A stretch of DNA of 64,000 nt from Varroa destructor. Taxonomy: Eukaryota > Arthropoda > Arachnida > Mesostigmata > Varroidae. Positions 28,442 to 38,089 of the stretch are shown here, in pieces. The stretch is taken from the NCBI RefSeq assembly GCF_002443255.2, contig NW_019211455.1, positions 54,016,338 through 54,080,337 on the forward strand, read 5' to 3'. The position numbers were made by a program, and so were the translations under genes. The notes under the pieces were generated by a model. It was not told where the DNA came from. It made no database searches and saw nothing but the letters and a program-made list of their open reading frames with translations. The stretch's first letter is position 1, and every line of letters starts with the position of its first letter.

Positions 28442-30393
28442 TAAATCGCTTAGATTCTTAAGTGTCGAAACCGACTTGCCCCCCTGATCAATTCGAATTA
28501 GCTAGAGTAGAGAAGTCACACATCGTGGCTGTTGAGCTGACGTTTCGATATAGCGTTACGAATTATATTTATTACTCTAATGCTATCCAATAATTATCCT
28601 GATTATTCAGAACTTAGCTGTTGGTAAGCCTACACAACCTTTGACACTTCTCGTTTTAGAAATCGGAAAACAGCGAACAGCAGCCTATTGGCTGGCGTCT
28701 TTTTTAGAAGGTCATGACCTTTCGCAGCTGTATCGTTAGATCACAATCAGTAGCATAGATTCCGGATTGAACAAGATGACTCTGGTCATTAGCTTCAAAT
28801 ACAGAAGTTTTTTATTTTTTTTTTTAATTTGAACAGCGGGAGGTTCATTGTGATCAGGGCATCAATGCCGCATTGGCATATTCGGTATGTTCCCAGCAAA
28901 CAGACTTAACTGCAAAGGTAAGCGTATGCTTCATTATTACTACAGTACTCAAATTACCGTACAATGTTTTCTTATATCTTGCCCCAACGAAACGAATACT
29001 TCACACTGCTATACGTGAAACGTAGGGATCCGATTCGGTGTACACGGCCTAATCGTTCATATTATTCATGGCTTATATTAGGCTTGCTGCAACTGGTGCA
29101 CGGCTGGCCGTTTACGACAAAAAAGAGGTGACAGTTGTGAAGAGCTTTCAGAAGAGATCCCTCTGCACGTGAGGGAAGCATTCACGTCATGCTGCCAGCA
29201 AATTCCATCAATGAAGACCCAAAGGCGTGAGTACTAATTCAATAAGCCCTATTCCGGCTTATTGGGCATATCTCAGACGTTTGTGTATTGTTAGTAGGGG
29301 TATGTTTGAGAATATGCCTAACTTTACAATGACCCTCTAATAATGTTTGCCCCGTTTCTGTTCTTACGCGTTCGTATCCATTCATGAAAGTGTATTTCCG
29401 TCGTATCAGCGGCTATACGTTTTAGAGAACTGTATTATAAGAAGCATTAAATAGGTTGGCTGTTACGTATGAGGACATCGGTGCCTGGCTATATATAAAG
29501 CGTAAAAGCGCACAGAAGCACTAATTGGATTTCTATATACGACATCCATTTGGCCGCTGCCATTATCGCTTTGTGCAGAGTGCGGTAACAATCAGTGTAA
29601 TAACAACGTCACCTGCGTGGCTCCGACGGAGACGTGCGCGTTTGATGATCAAAATTGCCATTACCGCTGTATTGAATCATCGATGAGTTGTGGCGTAGGA
29701 TACAAGATGGACGAACTAGGACACTGTCAAGGTATGTCAGGATATCGCACCTATAACGGTACGATATTGCCTACGCAGAGCTCGAGAGCTAACGGTTCTT
29801 AGATTTATTGTGAAGAACGTTGACATTTTTCTCCATTTAATTCAAGAAGCCATGAAAATGGGTGCGACAGTTGCACCGAAAGACCTTAACAGTTCTTATG
29901 TTCAATCATGCAACAAAAGGCAGGTAAGACATACGGTATATATAGTAGAAAGGCATTTGGCTGAACTTGAACTCACACCACTTGATTCTGCTGACCGCGC
30001 AAGCGTATCGATCATGTGAGTTTCGGGAAGGTGCCCCACATATACGAACAACAAACGTTCCTATCTCATATATTCATTCATTCATTCATCCATCCATTCA
30101 TCCATCGATTTTTTTATGTCAACGGGGACATTTTTATCAGGAATTTATTAGGAACAACGCGTAAACACGAAATCGACTGTCCAGTGCAAAATCCAAAAAA
30201 AGAAGAATAGCGCAAGCTGTAGTTCCTACTACTGCAGATGCCTTCTATCGAACCCTACTCACTAATTTGGTTTTCATGTTCTTATATAGATATCGACGAA
30301 TGTGCCTTGAGAATTCACTCATGTGCCCCGCACGAGGTTTGTTTCAACGAATATGGAACCTACCGATGCCGAACCTGCAATTGTGAGGAATAA
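26454..30393 (+). CDS. Secreted fibulin-like protein (signal peptide, three anaphylatoxin-like modules, EGF-like tail), six exons
   Basis: Fibulins are secreted matrix proteins that bind elastic fibres, laminin and fibronectin (family knowledge). Exons 26454-26526, 26889-27082, 28837-28917, 29082-29225, 29581-29731 and 30290-30393 join with GT-AG borders and matching phases to 248 codons plus stop. MRTLLLSAVCALTIAIG is a signal peptide. CC pairs near residues 36-37, 83-84, 118-119 and 153-154, with EALE/REVHCDQGI at a junction, follow the three anaphylatoxin modules of fibulin-1 (human HSQLEELHCATGI). Residues 165-214 are a cysteine-rich, EGF-like segment ending CGVGYKMDELGHCQ, and 215-248 begin DIDEC, a calcium-binding EGF motif. 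Typical fibulins have about nine EGF modules and a C-terminal fibulin module; here the frame stops early. Either this is a short form, or the last exon splices on at T/GTGAGG (30382) to exons I could not find. Confidence 0.8.
26782..26801. repeat. AT microsatellite in fibulin-like intron 1
   Basis: About 20 bases of (AT)n, 90 bases before exon 2. Confidence 0.9.
26889..27082 (+). CDS. Fibulin-like exon 2: first anaphylatoxin-like module
   Basis: Acceptor cttgtgttccccag, donor GTAAGC. Contains LQRCCLLGQEFARSRLSCDE and later FCCQEALE. The CC-x12-C...CC spacing is that of fibulin anaphylatoxin module 1. The same frame stays open into the intron; the donor ends it in phase 0. Confidence 0.85.
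28390..28438. repeat. AT microsatellite in fibulin-like intron 2
   Basis: About 48 bases of uninterrupted (AT)n, the longest in the window, 400 bases before exon 3. Confidence 0.95.
28837..28917 (+). CDS. Fibulin-like exon 3: second anaphylatoxin-like module
   Basis: Acceptor with a long T tract ending aacag, donor GTAAGC. Exactly 27 codons in phase 0: REVHCDQGINAALAYSVCSQ then QTDLTAK. It matches the HCxxGI(x)A...C core of fibulin module 2. Confidence 0.85.
29082..29225 (+). CDS. Fibulin-like exon 4: third anaphylatoxin-like module
   Basis: Acceptor gcttatattag, donor GTGAGT, 48 codons in phase 0. Begins ACCNWCTAGRLRQKRGDSCE and later has AFTSCCQQ. The CC-x2-C...C...CC pattern follows human CCHCCLLGRAAQAQGQSC...QACC. 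Confidence 0.85.
29581..29731 (+). CDS. Fibulin-like exon 5: irregular cysteine-rich EGF-like segment
   Basis: Reads CGNNQCNNNVTCVAPTETCA and ends CGVGYKMDELGHCQ, with eight cysteines in 50 residues, more than one EGF module holds. The acceptor must be gcagag/TGC to keep phase 0. The more usual acceptor two bases earlier would put the exon out of phase with exon 4. Donor GTATGT, phase 1. Confidence 0.75.
29847..29923 (+). other. Candidate frame-shifting (poison) exon in the fibulin-like gene
   Basis: A 77-nt segment between a good acceptor (ttctccatttaattcaag) and a good donor (CAG/GTAAGA). From exon 5 it reads EAMKMGATVAPKDLNSSYVQ and ends NKRQ in phase 0. This would throw exon 6 out of frame and give TGA after six codons. 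It may be a decoy or a regulated poison exon. Splice signals only. Confidence 0.3.
30071..30107. repeat. ATTC/ATCC tetranucleotide repeat
   Basis: Degenerate (ATTC)n-(ATCC)n run in fibulin-like intron 5. Confidence 0.9.
30290..30393 (+). CDS. Fibulin-like exon 6: calcium-binding EGF start and stop codon
   Basis: Acceptor cttatatag. The junction codon makes DIDECALRIHSCAPHEVCFN, then EYGTYRCRTCNCEE and TAA at 30391. DIDEC and CFNxxGxYRC are hallmarks of cbEGF modules, and C-x4-C after YR resembles the fibulin C-terminal entry. T/GTGAGG at 30381-30387 could be a donor, making this stop an intron-retention artefact. Confidence 0.75.
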
Positions 30394-30529
30394 CCTAACA
30401 GCAAAAATATCATGCGAGAATCATAAAACATTATATACACCCACATAAGATTCATTGACTTGACGAGCACTTCTTAACGTCGCGTTAAATATCTGCTTCC
30501 GTCTTCACCGCCCCAAGCTCGAGAGAGGT

Positions 30530-30550
30530 GGCGGCGGCGGCGGCGGCGGC
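30530..30550. repeat. GGC trinucleotide repeat
   Basis: (GGC)7, downstream of the fibulin-like stop codon. Unusually GC-rich for this window. Confidence 0.95.
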
Positions 30551-30896
30551 ATGATTTCACATATTTTTGCAGTCTTCATGTACATTAGCCAATCTTTTCC
30601 TAACAAATGGATCGATTGTTGATTCGATTAACCTAACATAATTATTGATAATAATATAAGTATTTATTAGTCGTCGGTTCAGCTGTTAACAAACAGCTTA
30701 TCGTAATTTACTGGACTTTACCCCTCAAGATTTGAGACAGGTTTCAATTTAGGTAGAATGAAGAGTAAAAGGGACTTGCGACGGAACAGTTAGTTACCTG
30801 TACGTTTAACAACTCGTCCAATTACTGAGGCAGTCAAACTACGTGTTTATCGAGCTGTCGTCTTACGAGAGAGCGGGATGGGATGAGGTAAAGTTC

Positions 30897-30902
30897 AATA
30901 AA
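30897..30902 (+). terminator. Candidate polyadenylation signal for the fibulin-like gene
   Basis: AATAAA about 500 bases after the stop, with another overlapping AATAAA-like run about 10 bases on. Consistent with a transcript ending before the convergent minus-strand gene. Confidence 0.35.
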
Positions 30903-31431
30903 AAGAGAAATAAATCCACTGTTTGTTACAATTTACTGCTTGCTTATCCTTTGTAACCTTAACACATAATCGTAGCTGATTTGAATACTTCATTACTTTT
31001 GGAAGTTTCTCAAATATTCTTCGAGAGTTGAAAACGGCTTTATTACATCTATACGTACGTATCTTCACTGCTTCACGACATCAATGGACATCGCATGGGG
31101 TCATTCAGTTTCTCACAATGATATGATCAAAGAGATCATTGTTCATACGACGTCAGACGACAAATCGCCAAATGATAGAAGAACATCTGATGCCTCCCGA
31201 ATTCTGCACGATGCGAACACAATTATTGCTTAGGATTAGAGGCTGCAAAGGAACTAGAAATTCATTTCTGGCAAAACAATTTTTAAGATTTGTAACTACA
31301 GAATTGAATTTTTAATTGTGTAATAAAAATAAACGAATGCTAATGCTAATGATGGATACAAGCGGAAGTGAGACACTGCTTTAAATAACGCTATTTTTCT
31401 AATGTGTTAATATATATGAACCCATTCGAAT

Positions 31432-31449
31432 AAAAAAAAAAAAAAAAAA
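31432..31449. repeat. A18 homopolymer
   Basis: Eighteen A between the convergent fibulin-like and tail-anchored genes. Confidence 0.95.
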
Positions 31450-31542
31450 CAGTCTCTTCATTACGAAACTGCGTTACCAACAACAATCGTATTCCCATTC
31501 GAAAATTCGATTTTAGCAAGCGATAAAAAATTCAATAAAAAT

Positions 31543-31593
31543 ACATACGGCTTCCATAAGACATATGAATGTCTTCCTATGAAAGCCGTATGT
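31543..31593 (-). repeat. Stem-loop directly after the membrane-anchor stop codon
   Basis: Arms 31543-31564 and 31569-31593 pair over about 21 bp with a three-base bulge; acatacggctt faces aagccgtatgt. It starts two bases after the stop codon on the minus strand and would lie in the 3' UTR. Confidence 0.6.
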
Positions 31594-31594
31594 G

Positions 31595-31773
31595 TTATAC
31601 TAACCAAAGCAAAAGGAATATGACAACAACAAAGAGTGCGTGAGACACAAGTATCCAACTAGCCATCGACTCCGTGGCCATGACAGCTTCCTTGCTGGCA
31701 TCCTCATAACGGTTAGATGCTAAGTAGCAGACTGAGGTTGAAGCTAAATCCTGGGGCGTAAAGGTATCGGCAC
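31595..31773 (-). CDS. Terminal exon encoding a C-terminal membrane anchor
   Basis: Acceptor acttttgttccacag. Reads ADTFTPQDLASTSVCYLASN then RYEDASKEAVMATESMASW and about 20 hydrophobic residues to TAA at 31595. It could belong to the coiled-coil gene above (preferred, by phase) or to a separate small membrane protein. Confidence 0.5.
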
Positions 31774-33861
31774 CTGTGGAACAAAAGTTTCCCATGTGAA
31801 AAGTACTATCAGTTGATCCTGATGTTATTTTTTTTTTCATTATTATTATTATAACATGTGTAATTTGTTACACTAAGCGTTCAATTGCTATGTCTTTAAA
31901 GCTGAGAGAGATATTTATAGTTATGTGCTACTATATATCGATATCTTTTTTATACACTGCTTAAACTGCCTGCGTGTAGATGCTTCTCCCCGAAGGCGCC
32001 CATGTAGAACGGCTGTTTTAGTGTGACTTTGGGCTGCGCCTCAAGTTTAAGGAATCACTAGCTTCTATGGGGGTCACTTACATGTTACAGGTTCATCTGA
32101 AGTCAACTCTAAAGAAAAACGTTTAAAATTAGTAAACTTTACATTTTTGGCTATTTATTAAGCAAATAAATGTCAATGATTTAACATTAAAAATTCTATT
32201 GTAGAAACTACGCCAGGATAAGTAAAAGTGAAAAAATAATTTATTGCTTTTTCTACTACTCTTTCCCTTACAAAAAAAGGGCTAATAATGAAGTAGCGAT
32301 GCTAAGGTTGGGAAACTTTACCGCAGCGATTCAACTGTAACAAGTTAGGTGGCAATTTTTTAGCTCGTTAGGTTTTGATCGACACGCTGGTGCATCGCGC
32401 AGTTTTCTAAAAATTTTCTAAAAAATTTTTTTAACAATATAGAATCCATTCAATTTAATAACGCAATAATAATAGTTCAGAAATAAGTGCTTGGGTTAAT
32501 GGAACATCCTAGCAGCAGAAAAGTCCCACAGCATGCCCTGGAAGTCTGGCCTCAAATGCATGGCAATCACTTCACGCAATTCAAAATTAAATAATTTGTC
32601 AAATGCTATAGTACAAAAAGCTGGATGTTTCAACCTAGCTAGTCGATAAGATCGATAAGGAATGACGAATTGTATGTACAATGCACCACCACACTGGTAA
32701 TTGAAAGTGTTTCGTGTGTAAAACAATGTGATTATTATTATTAGTTTCCGCTATCAGCACGATAATAAATAAAGGTTATTTCTACTACAACAGACTTCCA
32801 CTAGAAATGCACAACAAACCCTGAATAGCAATCATGAGAGTTTCCTGTTCTCGGCTATCGGCATCCAGCAGGGATCTAAGAATAACTCTCTTAAGTTTGG
32901 TAAGGTCTTCAATCGCTTTGTGGAGTTCTTCACGAGTCTCTGAAAGCTTATCAAGCTGGGCCATGAAGTCCTTGAGTTCCCTCTGGACATCAGCGTCCAT
33001 GGCGCAAGCCGATTTCAGTACTGTAGGCTGACTTGCAAGCCCACCCGACCCACGAATAACAGGAAATCGAATCGTTTTTTCACTGGGGATAATAGCGGTC
33101 GAGGAATTGCTTCGCACGGTTGGGAACGAATTGTCTGTTCCAGATATGACGGCGCCCGCACTATATTTTTCATTCAGAACTGCGCCCAATGCGCCCCGTA
33201 TGGGCGAAATCGCACCCGAACTAGTTCTGGTAAAAGTGTCCGTACCAAATCTTTTTACATATGCGACAGATTCCGAACTGCTTTTTGTAGAAACACAAGA
33301 TCCCATAACGGCTCTTGCAGATGAGATAGTAACCCAACTACCTTTTGCAGATGCGGTACTGCTTAAAAATTTTTTTTTCACCGATATTGGCCTCGACCTC
33401 CTAAACGCTAGGGCCGTGCCTGTACTGAAATACGCTCTATCGCCAATTGTTTTTGTCTGAGTGGTGCACTCTATTTGCCTATCATCTCCAGTTATTGTGT
33501 TCTTTGTCGCCACAGTAGAACATGGGAAAGTAGCACTGTCACCCTGTCCAGCCGATACCCGGCTGGTATCATCATAGCTTCTCCACTGAGTACCTGCCGA
33601 TCTGATCCTGTAAGCACCAGGTCGGTAGGTCGTTTCGTTCACCTCCTGACCACCGTCCGTATCATCACGGGTTGTCTCCGAGTAGTGAAATGAACGGACG
33701 TCGTCACTGATCGAGCGAACCTGTGATAGAGACGGCGTTGCTATTGGCGTCGAACCGTGTTCAGTCAATCGAGCTTTGGCAGACACGGACGACGCCGTAC
33801 TGAGCGTCGAATAACGCAATGGGTGGCGTCGTAAGTAGATAGAGTTGGCCGGTGTCGACAT
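31595..33861 (-). CDS. Unassigned tail-anchored coiled-coil protein, three exons
   Basis: I do not recognise the family. Proposed exons 32820-33861, 32082-32108 (27 nt) and 31595-31773 join in phase to 415 codons plus stop. Residues 1 to about 280 are Ser/Thr/Arg/Ala-rich and look disordered. About 285-347 are a predicted coiled coil (from MDADVQRELKDFMAQLDKL). The last exon ends SWILVSHALFVVVIFLLLWL-V-stop, a single hydrophobic segment at the extreme C terminus. That pattern fits a tail-anchored ER, nuclear-envelope or mitochondrial protein (inference). The start is MSTPANSIYLRR at 33861; the frame runs 18 codons further up, but a possible acceptor (cattatccttag) sits just before this Met. 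The large exon's donor (AGG/GTTTGT) is mediocre, so exon linkage is the weak point; unspliced, the large exon stops at 32785. The gene converges on the fibulin-like gene. Confidence 0.5.
32082..32108 (-). CDS. Candidate 27-nt micro-exon
   Basis: Flanked by ttttctttag and GTAAGTGA, both good signals. Encodes LTSDEPVT plus split codons, and carries phase 1 to phase 1, linking the large exon to the membrane-anchor exon without a frame break. Confidence 0.4.
32496..32638 (-). CDS. Candidate alternative last exon of the coiled-coil gene
   Basis: Acceptor cttatcgactag in the same phase as the micro-exon. Reads RLKHPAFCTIAFDKLFNFEL, then REVIAMHLRPDFQGMLWDF and a stop at 32496. If used instead of the two exons downstream it would give a soluble form without the anchor. 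Coding look is fair; no family recognised. Confidence 0.35.
32785..33861 (-). CDS. Large exon of the unassigned gene (disordered region plus coiled coil)
   Basis: The longest open frame in the window: 358 codons from this Met to TGA-type stop at 32785 if unspliced. Low-complexity S/T/R/A composition, then heptad-like DKLSETREELHKAIEDLTKL. The length, one clear coiled coil and an open frame on one strand argue that it is real. The proposed donor at 32819 removes only the last 11 codons. Confidence 0.65.
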   Translation of the reverse strand: MSTPANSIYLRRHPLRYSTLSTASSVSAKARLTEHGSTPIATPSLSQVRSISDDVRSFHYSETTRDDTDGGQEVNETTYRPGAYRIRSAGTQWRSYDDTSRVSAGQGDSATFPCSTVATKNTITGDDRQIECTTQTKTIGDRAYFSTGTALAFRRSRPISVKKKFLSSTASAKGSWVTISSARAVMGSCVSTKSSSESVAYVKRFGTDTFTRTSSGAISPIRGALGAVLNEKYSAGAVISGTDNSFPTVRSNSSTAIIPSEKTIRFPVIRGSGGLASQPTVLKSACAMDADVQRELKDFMAQLDKLSETREELHKAIEDLTKLKRVILRSLLDADSREQETLMIAIQGLLCISSGSLL

Positions 33862-36800
33862 ATCGCTAAGGATAATGTAGGATATATGAAATAGTACGAT
33901 CGAACAAATCCGCACAGTACGTTGCGTTTGAGAAATGTTCAGGGAATAACTGGGAAACTAAATCACGTTACCAATGCTAACTTAAAGTTACCAGTAACGC
34001 TTCAAAGCCAAGTAGAACACCAGGTGAACTACCCGATCCTCGTTAGCCTTTTTCTACAAAGCTAGGTGGTTGCAACGGAGGGTAGCAACATGGACCGGGA
34101 GCGTTGATCGCCTCAGTCCTATGATTCTATGGTCGTTTATCTTTAGAATGATAAATGTCTACAGCCAGCAGATTGATCCGTCGTCTGCTTTTGGTGCTGA
34201 AAATCTTGTGCACATAAGCCTCGAGCACAAAGCACGCTGGCGCACACAACATGCACGATAAACCGCGTAACTGAGAATAGGGCAAAGGGGCACGACGGTG
34301 GTCAAAACCGTGCTTTTTGAATTGTACCTCTGATGCTAAACTACGCTGAGAGACGTCACGACCCCAAATGAATAATACACGGCTTTAACAGAAACGGTCA
34401 GCGAATATCGCGCACTAGAAGAAACTAATGTCGTTATTATCGACATATTGAATGCATTTTTACGCGCCTAATCAGCTGTCATAAATATAAGTTGCGGACA
34501 CCGTATATATTCGTATGCATATATATATTTGTATATATACATATCAGTATACATATATTCGTTGCTAAATTGCACTAGGTCGTCAGGCCTAAAGTGAAGT
34601 AAGACTCGCTTCCGGCGAGTACAGGCAATTTCGGGTACGAATTGTAAACGATGAACGTAAATGAAATACATAGTGGCAGCTAGCAAAGGTTGCACCCAAC
34701 GGAGGACAGTCGTGTGACGTAGCTTATGGCCTATCAGCTTATCTGGTGCTGACATTTTGGTCCCGATGCAAAGGTTTCAACCAGTGCAGTTGGCTGTCGT
34801 ACTTTCGTAACGAGAAGCTCTGCTGTAAGAAGTCTGCTGCATTTCTACGCTATTGGTCTTTTCCACTATTCTAACAAAAATTATGGAAAGTACTGCCTAC
34901 TGAATACAAAAGGCGTAGGTAACGATTCTCGGCAACCTACTAAGGAACTCTCTTCGGTAGCCGTAGAGCCGTAGAGTAGTAGACGCGAAAGACAAGCTAG
35001 GTCAAGCATTATTTTGGTTTAAAAACACTTCACTTATCATTTTTTTAGATAAATGAAGAAACAATGTCAACGAATCTTGTGACTCTTCACATGATTAAGC
35101 TAGCCGAAGAAGCAGTGTGGTTATATGAGGTATCCGTCTCAGGTTCTCTTTATGAAATGTAGACGTACATCAGGCTACTTGCACAGGCGCTCTCCTGTTG
35201 ACACACAATGACTGTTTACGCTTAATAGAAGGATGATCGACGTTTTGCAAACTCTGTTAAACGGTAAACGTCATACCCTTCATCTATACTTCGACAGCGT
35301 ACCATTGATTGTTGTAGATTGTTTCGTTGTACCATCATCTAAAGTGAGTTACAGAAAAAACCGAAGCCTCCCGAAGCACTCCTTATTCGGAAAATTCGCT
35401 AATATATCTCTAAAACGATAAGGTAGATATCAGGACACACACACCTAGCGGTTAATACTGAAAGCATATTTTTGTTAATGTTCATTTGTAATATGTGGCA
35501 GATCAATATGATAGATCATCCAAGGCAGTCGGAATAACCGAAGCCATGAAAGAGTTATGTTATAGCGGAAATGTCAGAAATGTTGGGTGCAGGTCAACTA
35601 CAAACATGCATAGTATGTCAACAACATATATATTATGTCTGATATATTCAAGATTAAGTGAAATGTTACTTGTATTTTGTGTCATCGGCATGATGACGTA
35701 TATTCAGCGGGGTGTCGACAAAAATGTTGACGCTTTCAGTTTTCAACGCATCAGGCGAAGCCGAGCACGCATTACGGTAGGCCATTTCATGAGATGAAGC
35801 AACGCAGTCATTCATTTGAATATACTGTCTCTGGGTTATAATTCTGAAAATCAAAAATGAACACGCACACACAGGCAAGAGTAAGAACGGATCCACTTTA
35901 CGGGCGCGAAGATCGTCGCAGTTAGCTAAACATCTAGTTGAATTAGATATCACGAACGCAACGTGATTTAACGTCTTAAGTAAAAGAACAGGAGAGGCGT
36001 TGCAATTGTGTCCGTTATTCGGGCAGATCTGTACGTAAAGCGGTCTTCGCGGCAAAATTTCCGTTGGATCATCGTACATTGTAACGAGAAGCATGTCATT
36101 TGGTTTTCTCTCTTCTTGTTTCTGACGATGCTTTCTGTTGACGCACCTGTTGTATGTCCTTCGTTTTTGGACAAGGTGTCGGTAACCGAAAAGTCGACCT
36201 TAACCAGATACTCCCGGCCGTTACGGTCTCATTCAGCTTTTCTCGCCACATAACTAATAAAAAGCAGATCTCCGAAGCATGAATTGGCCTGGACTCGATA
36301 AATAACCGGTTACTTACTATACAATCACGCGCTTATTGATGAGAAGTAAGTTGACACTGGTAGATATTGCGTGGAGAAAACGAAAGCAATCGTGATTGCG
36401 CAATGATAAGATCGGGACCATAGACTTATCCTGCAGCGGGTTTATACAACTTTATTCAGATGTTAGCCTAACTCACGAAATTGTGCTGGCTGCTACGTCT
36501 TCGAGATCCTCACACACAAAAAACGTACTTTAGATGAATTGTCTCCCGAAATTCTCTGTAATTGGTCTCGTAGTGACAAGTAACAGATAACCTTGACACC
36601 GCATAGTGTATGAGTGTTGGGAACTACCGTGCCCGTCAAGCATAGTTCAGTGCACGGTCAGAGATCGCAAGGGCCATCTGCTGAGACGGCTAAGGATATT
36701 CTGAAACAAAGAACTACAAGGGTAAGTACGTTACAACAATAAAAAAAAGACACTGCCTTGGGGTTAGCGAGAAAGAGTTTGAAAATTACGATAGCGATCC

Positions 36801-38083
36801 ATCAAACGTACCTGAGTGGTAAAAGGCTTTGAAATATATTCAGATGCATCAAAAGGCGGAGAATTATTTTGTCAATTATGTACTGGACTATCTTTAAATA
36901 TCTCCTGAGGCGCGAAAGCGAAAACTTGAAGAGTGCCAGATATAATGTTGAAATTGATCAATGCATCGTCGGTAACAAACCGGATACGACATCATTTGAC
37001 AGGGATCTCTTCAGCACGGTGCTGACGGCAGCCACGTCGGCCTCCTGGCAACCGTTCAGCGCTTCGCTAGCGCCACTTAACAGAGATCTTCAGCGAAGAA
37101 TGCCCAGCTGACGAGCGCAGTTGCCGCCACCGACTCTGGAGGCGTAATCAGAATCTTTCGATTAAACACAAACGAACTATCGTTTATCAAAAAATGTAAT
37201 TCGGTAGCTAGATTGAGCGACGAGCGATAACAACCAGCATTAACAAGTTAATACCCATCTCTCATCTAGCAGCTGTTCCGCGAACCCTTTGCGAACAGGA
37301 TGGCCATAATTGACATTTACAATCTAGGAAACCCAGTAAATTGCTACTATACATTAAGAAATGTCGCCACGAAGTCTGCCGCCTCGTAACTTAGCCCGTC
37401 AAATACGCAGCACTCAAAATGGAGAACCAACCCATAGCTTTTCATGAACTCTCTCACGAACCGCGCTCCATAAACGGTATACTTTTTAAATCAATTTTGG
37501 TCATTTAGACATGCATCATTTTGTAGAACTTCTGACGTTCCTGACCCTTGTCTTGGAGCCCGTCGCATTCGTCAATGTTGACCCATTCCATTGAACGTTT
37601 CTCAAGTGAAAACGTCAGCCTATTTCGATGACACTGGACCCAACTAACACTTGCGCGTCCTGTTTACCGTCTTATGGAAGATTTTTGCATTATGTTCAAT
37701 CGGCTAATGGAAAGTAAATCGAAACGACTGAAAAATGTATATAATTATATACAAGTAAATGTTCCAAAAAAAGAGGACGTATCCATGTATCCAGACTAAC
37801 AAACGTTTTCAGCTCTGTATATTTCTAAATTATTTCGAAATGCCTTCTATTAAGCTCGATGTATTTATTTTTCAGCTGAATTGTTGCAGTCCTATTTTTT
37901 CGATTAATTTTACCGAAAGAAATATGATTTGACGCGAAATTATTGTATGTAACTCATGGGCTACGTTATTTATTTGCTGTCGATGTTCGATTTGTTTGTC
38001 TATATGTATATACACATTGATACAGACATATTGCCAGTACTTCAAGGCTTCTAAGAGGCTTAATTAAATGCACCGTTTTTGGG
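33862..38083. other. Region between the tail-anchored gene and the 3' end of Nostrin
   Basis: No gene assigned. A strong donor (AGG/GTAAGTA) at 36720-36723 closes a plus frame open from about 36615 reading VHGQRSQGPSAETAKDILKQ, but no partner exons are found. An AT-rich tract lies at 34.5 kb. Confidence 0.35.
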
Positions 38084-38089
38084 TTTATT
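38084..38089 (-). terminator. Candidate polyadenylation signal for Nostrin
   Basis: Top-strand TTTATT reads AATAAA on the minus strand, about 840 bases past the Nostrin stop. Position only; no transcript evidence. Confidence 0.35.

Noticed and set aside
33107..33460. 117-codon plus frame inside the large minus-strand exon
   Set aside because: A shadow produced by the S/T/R/A-rich composition of the coding strand.
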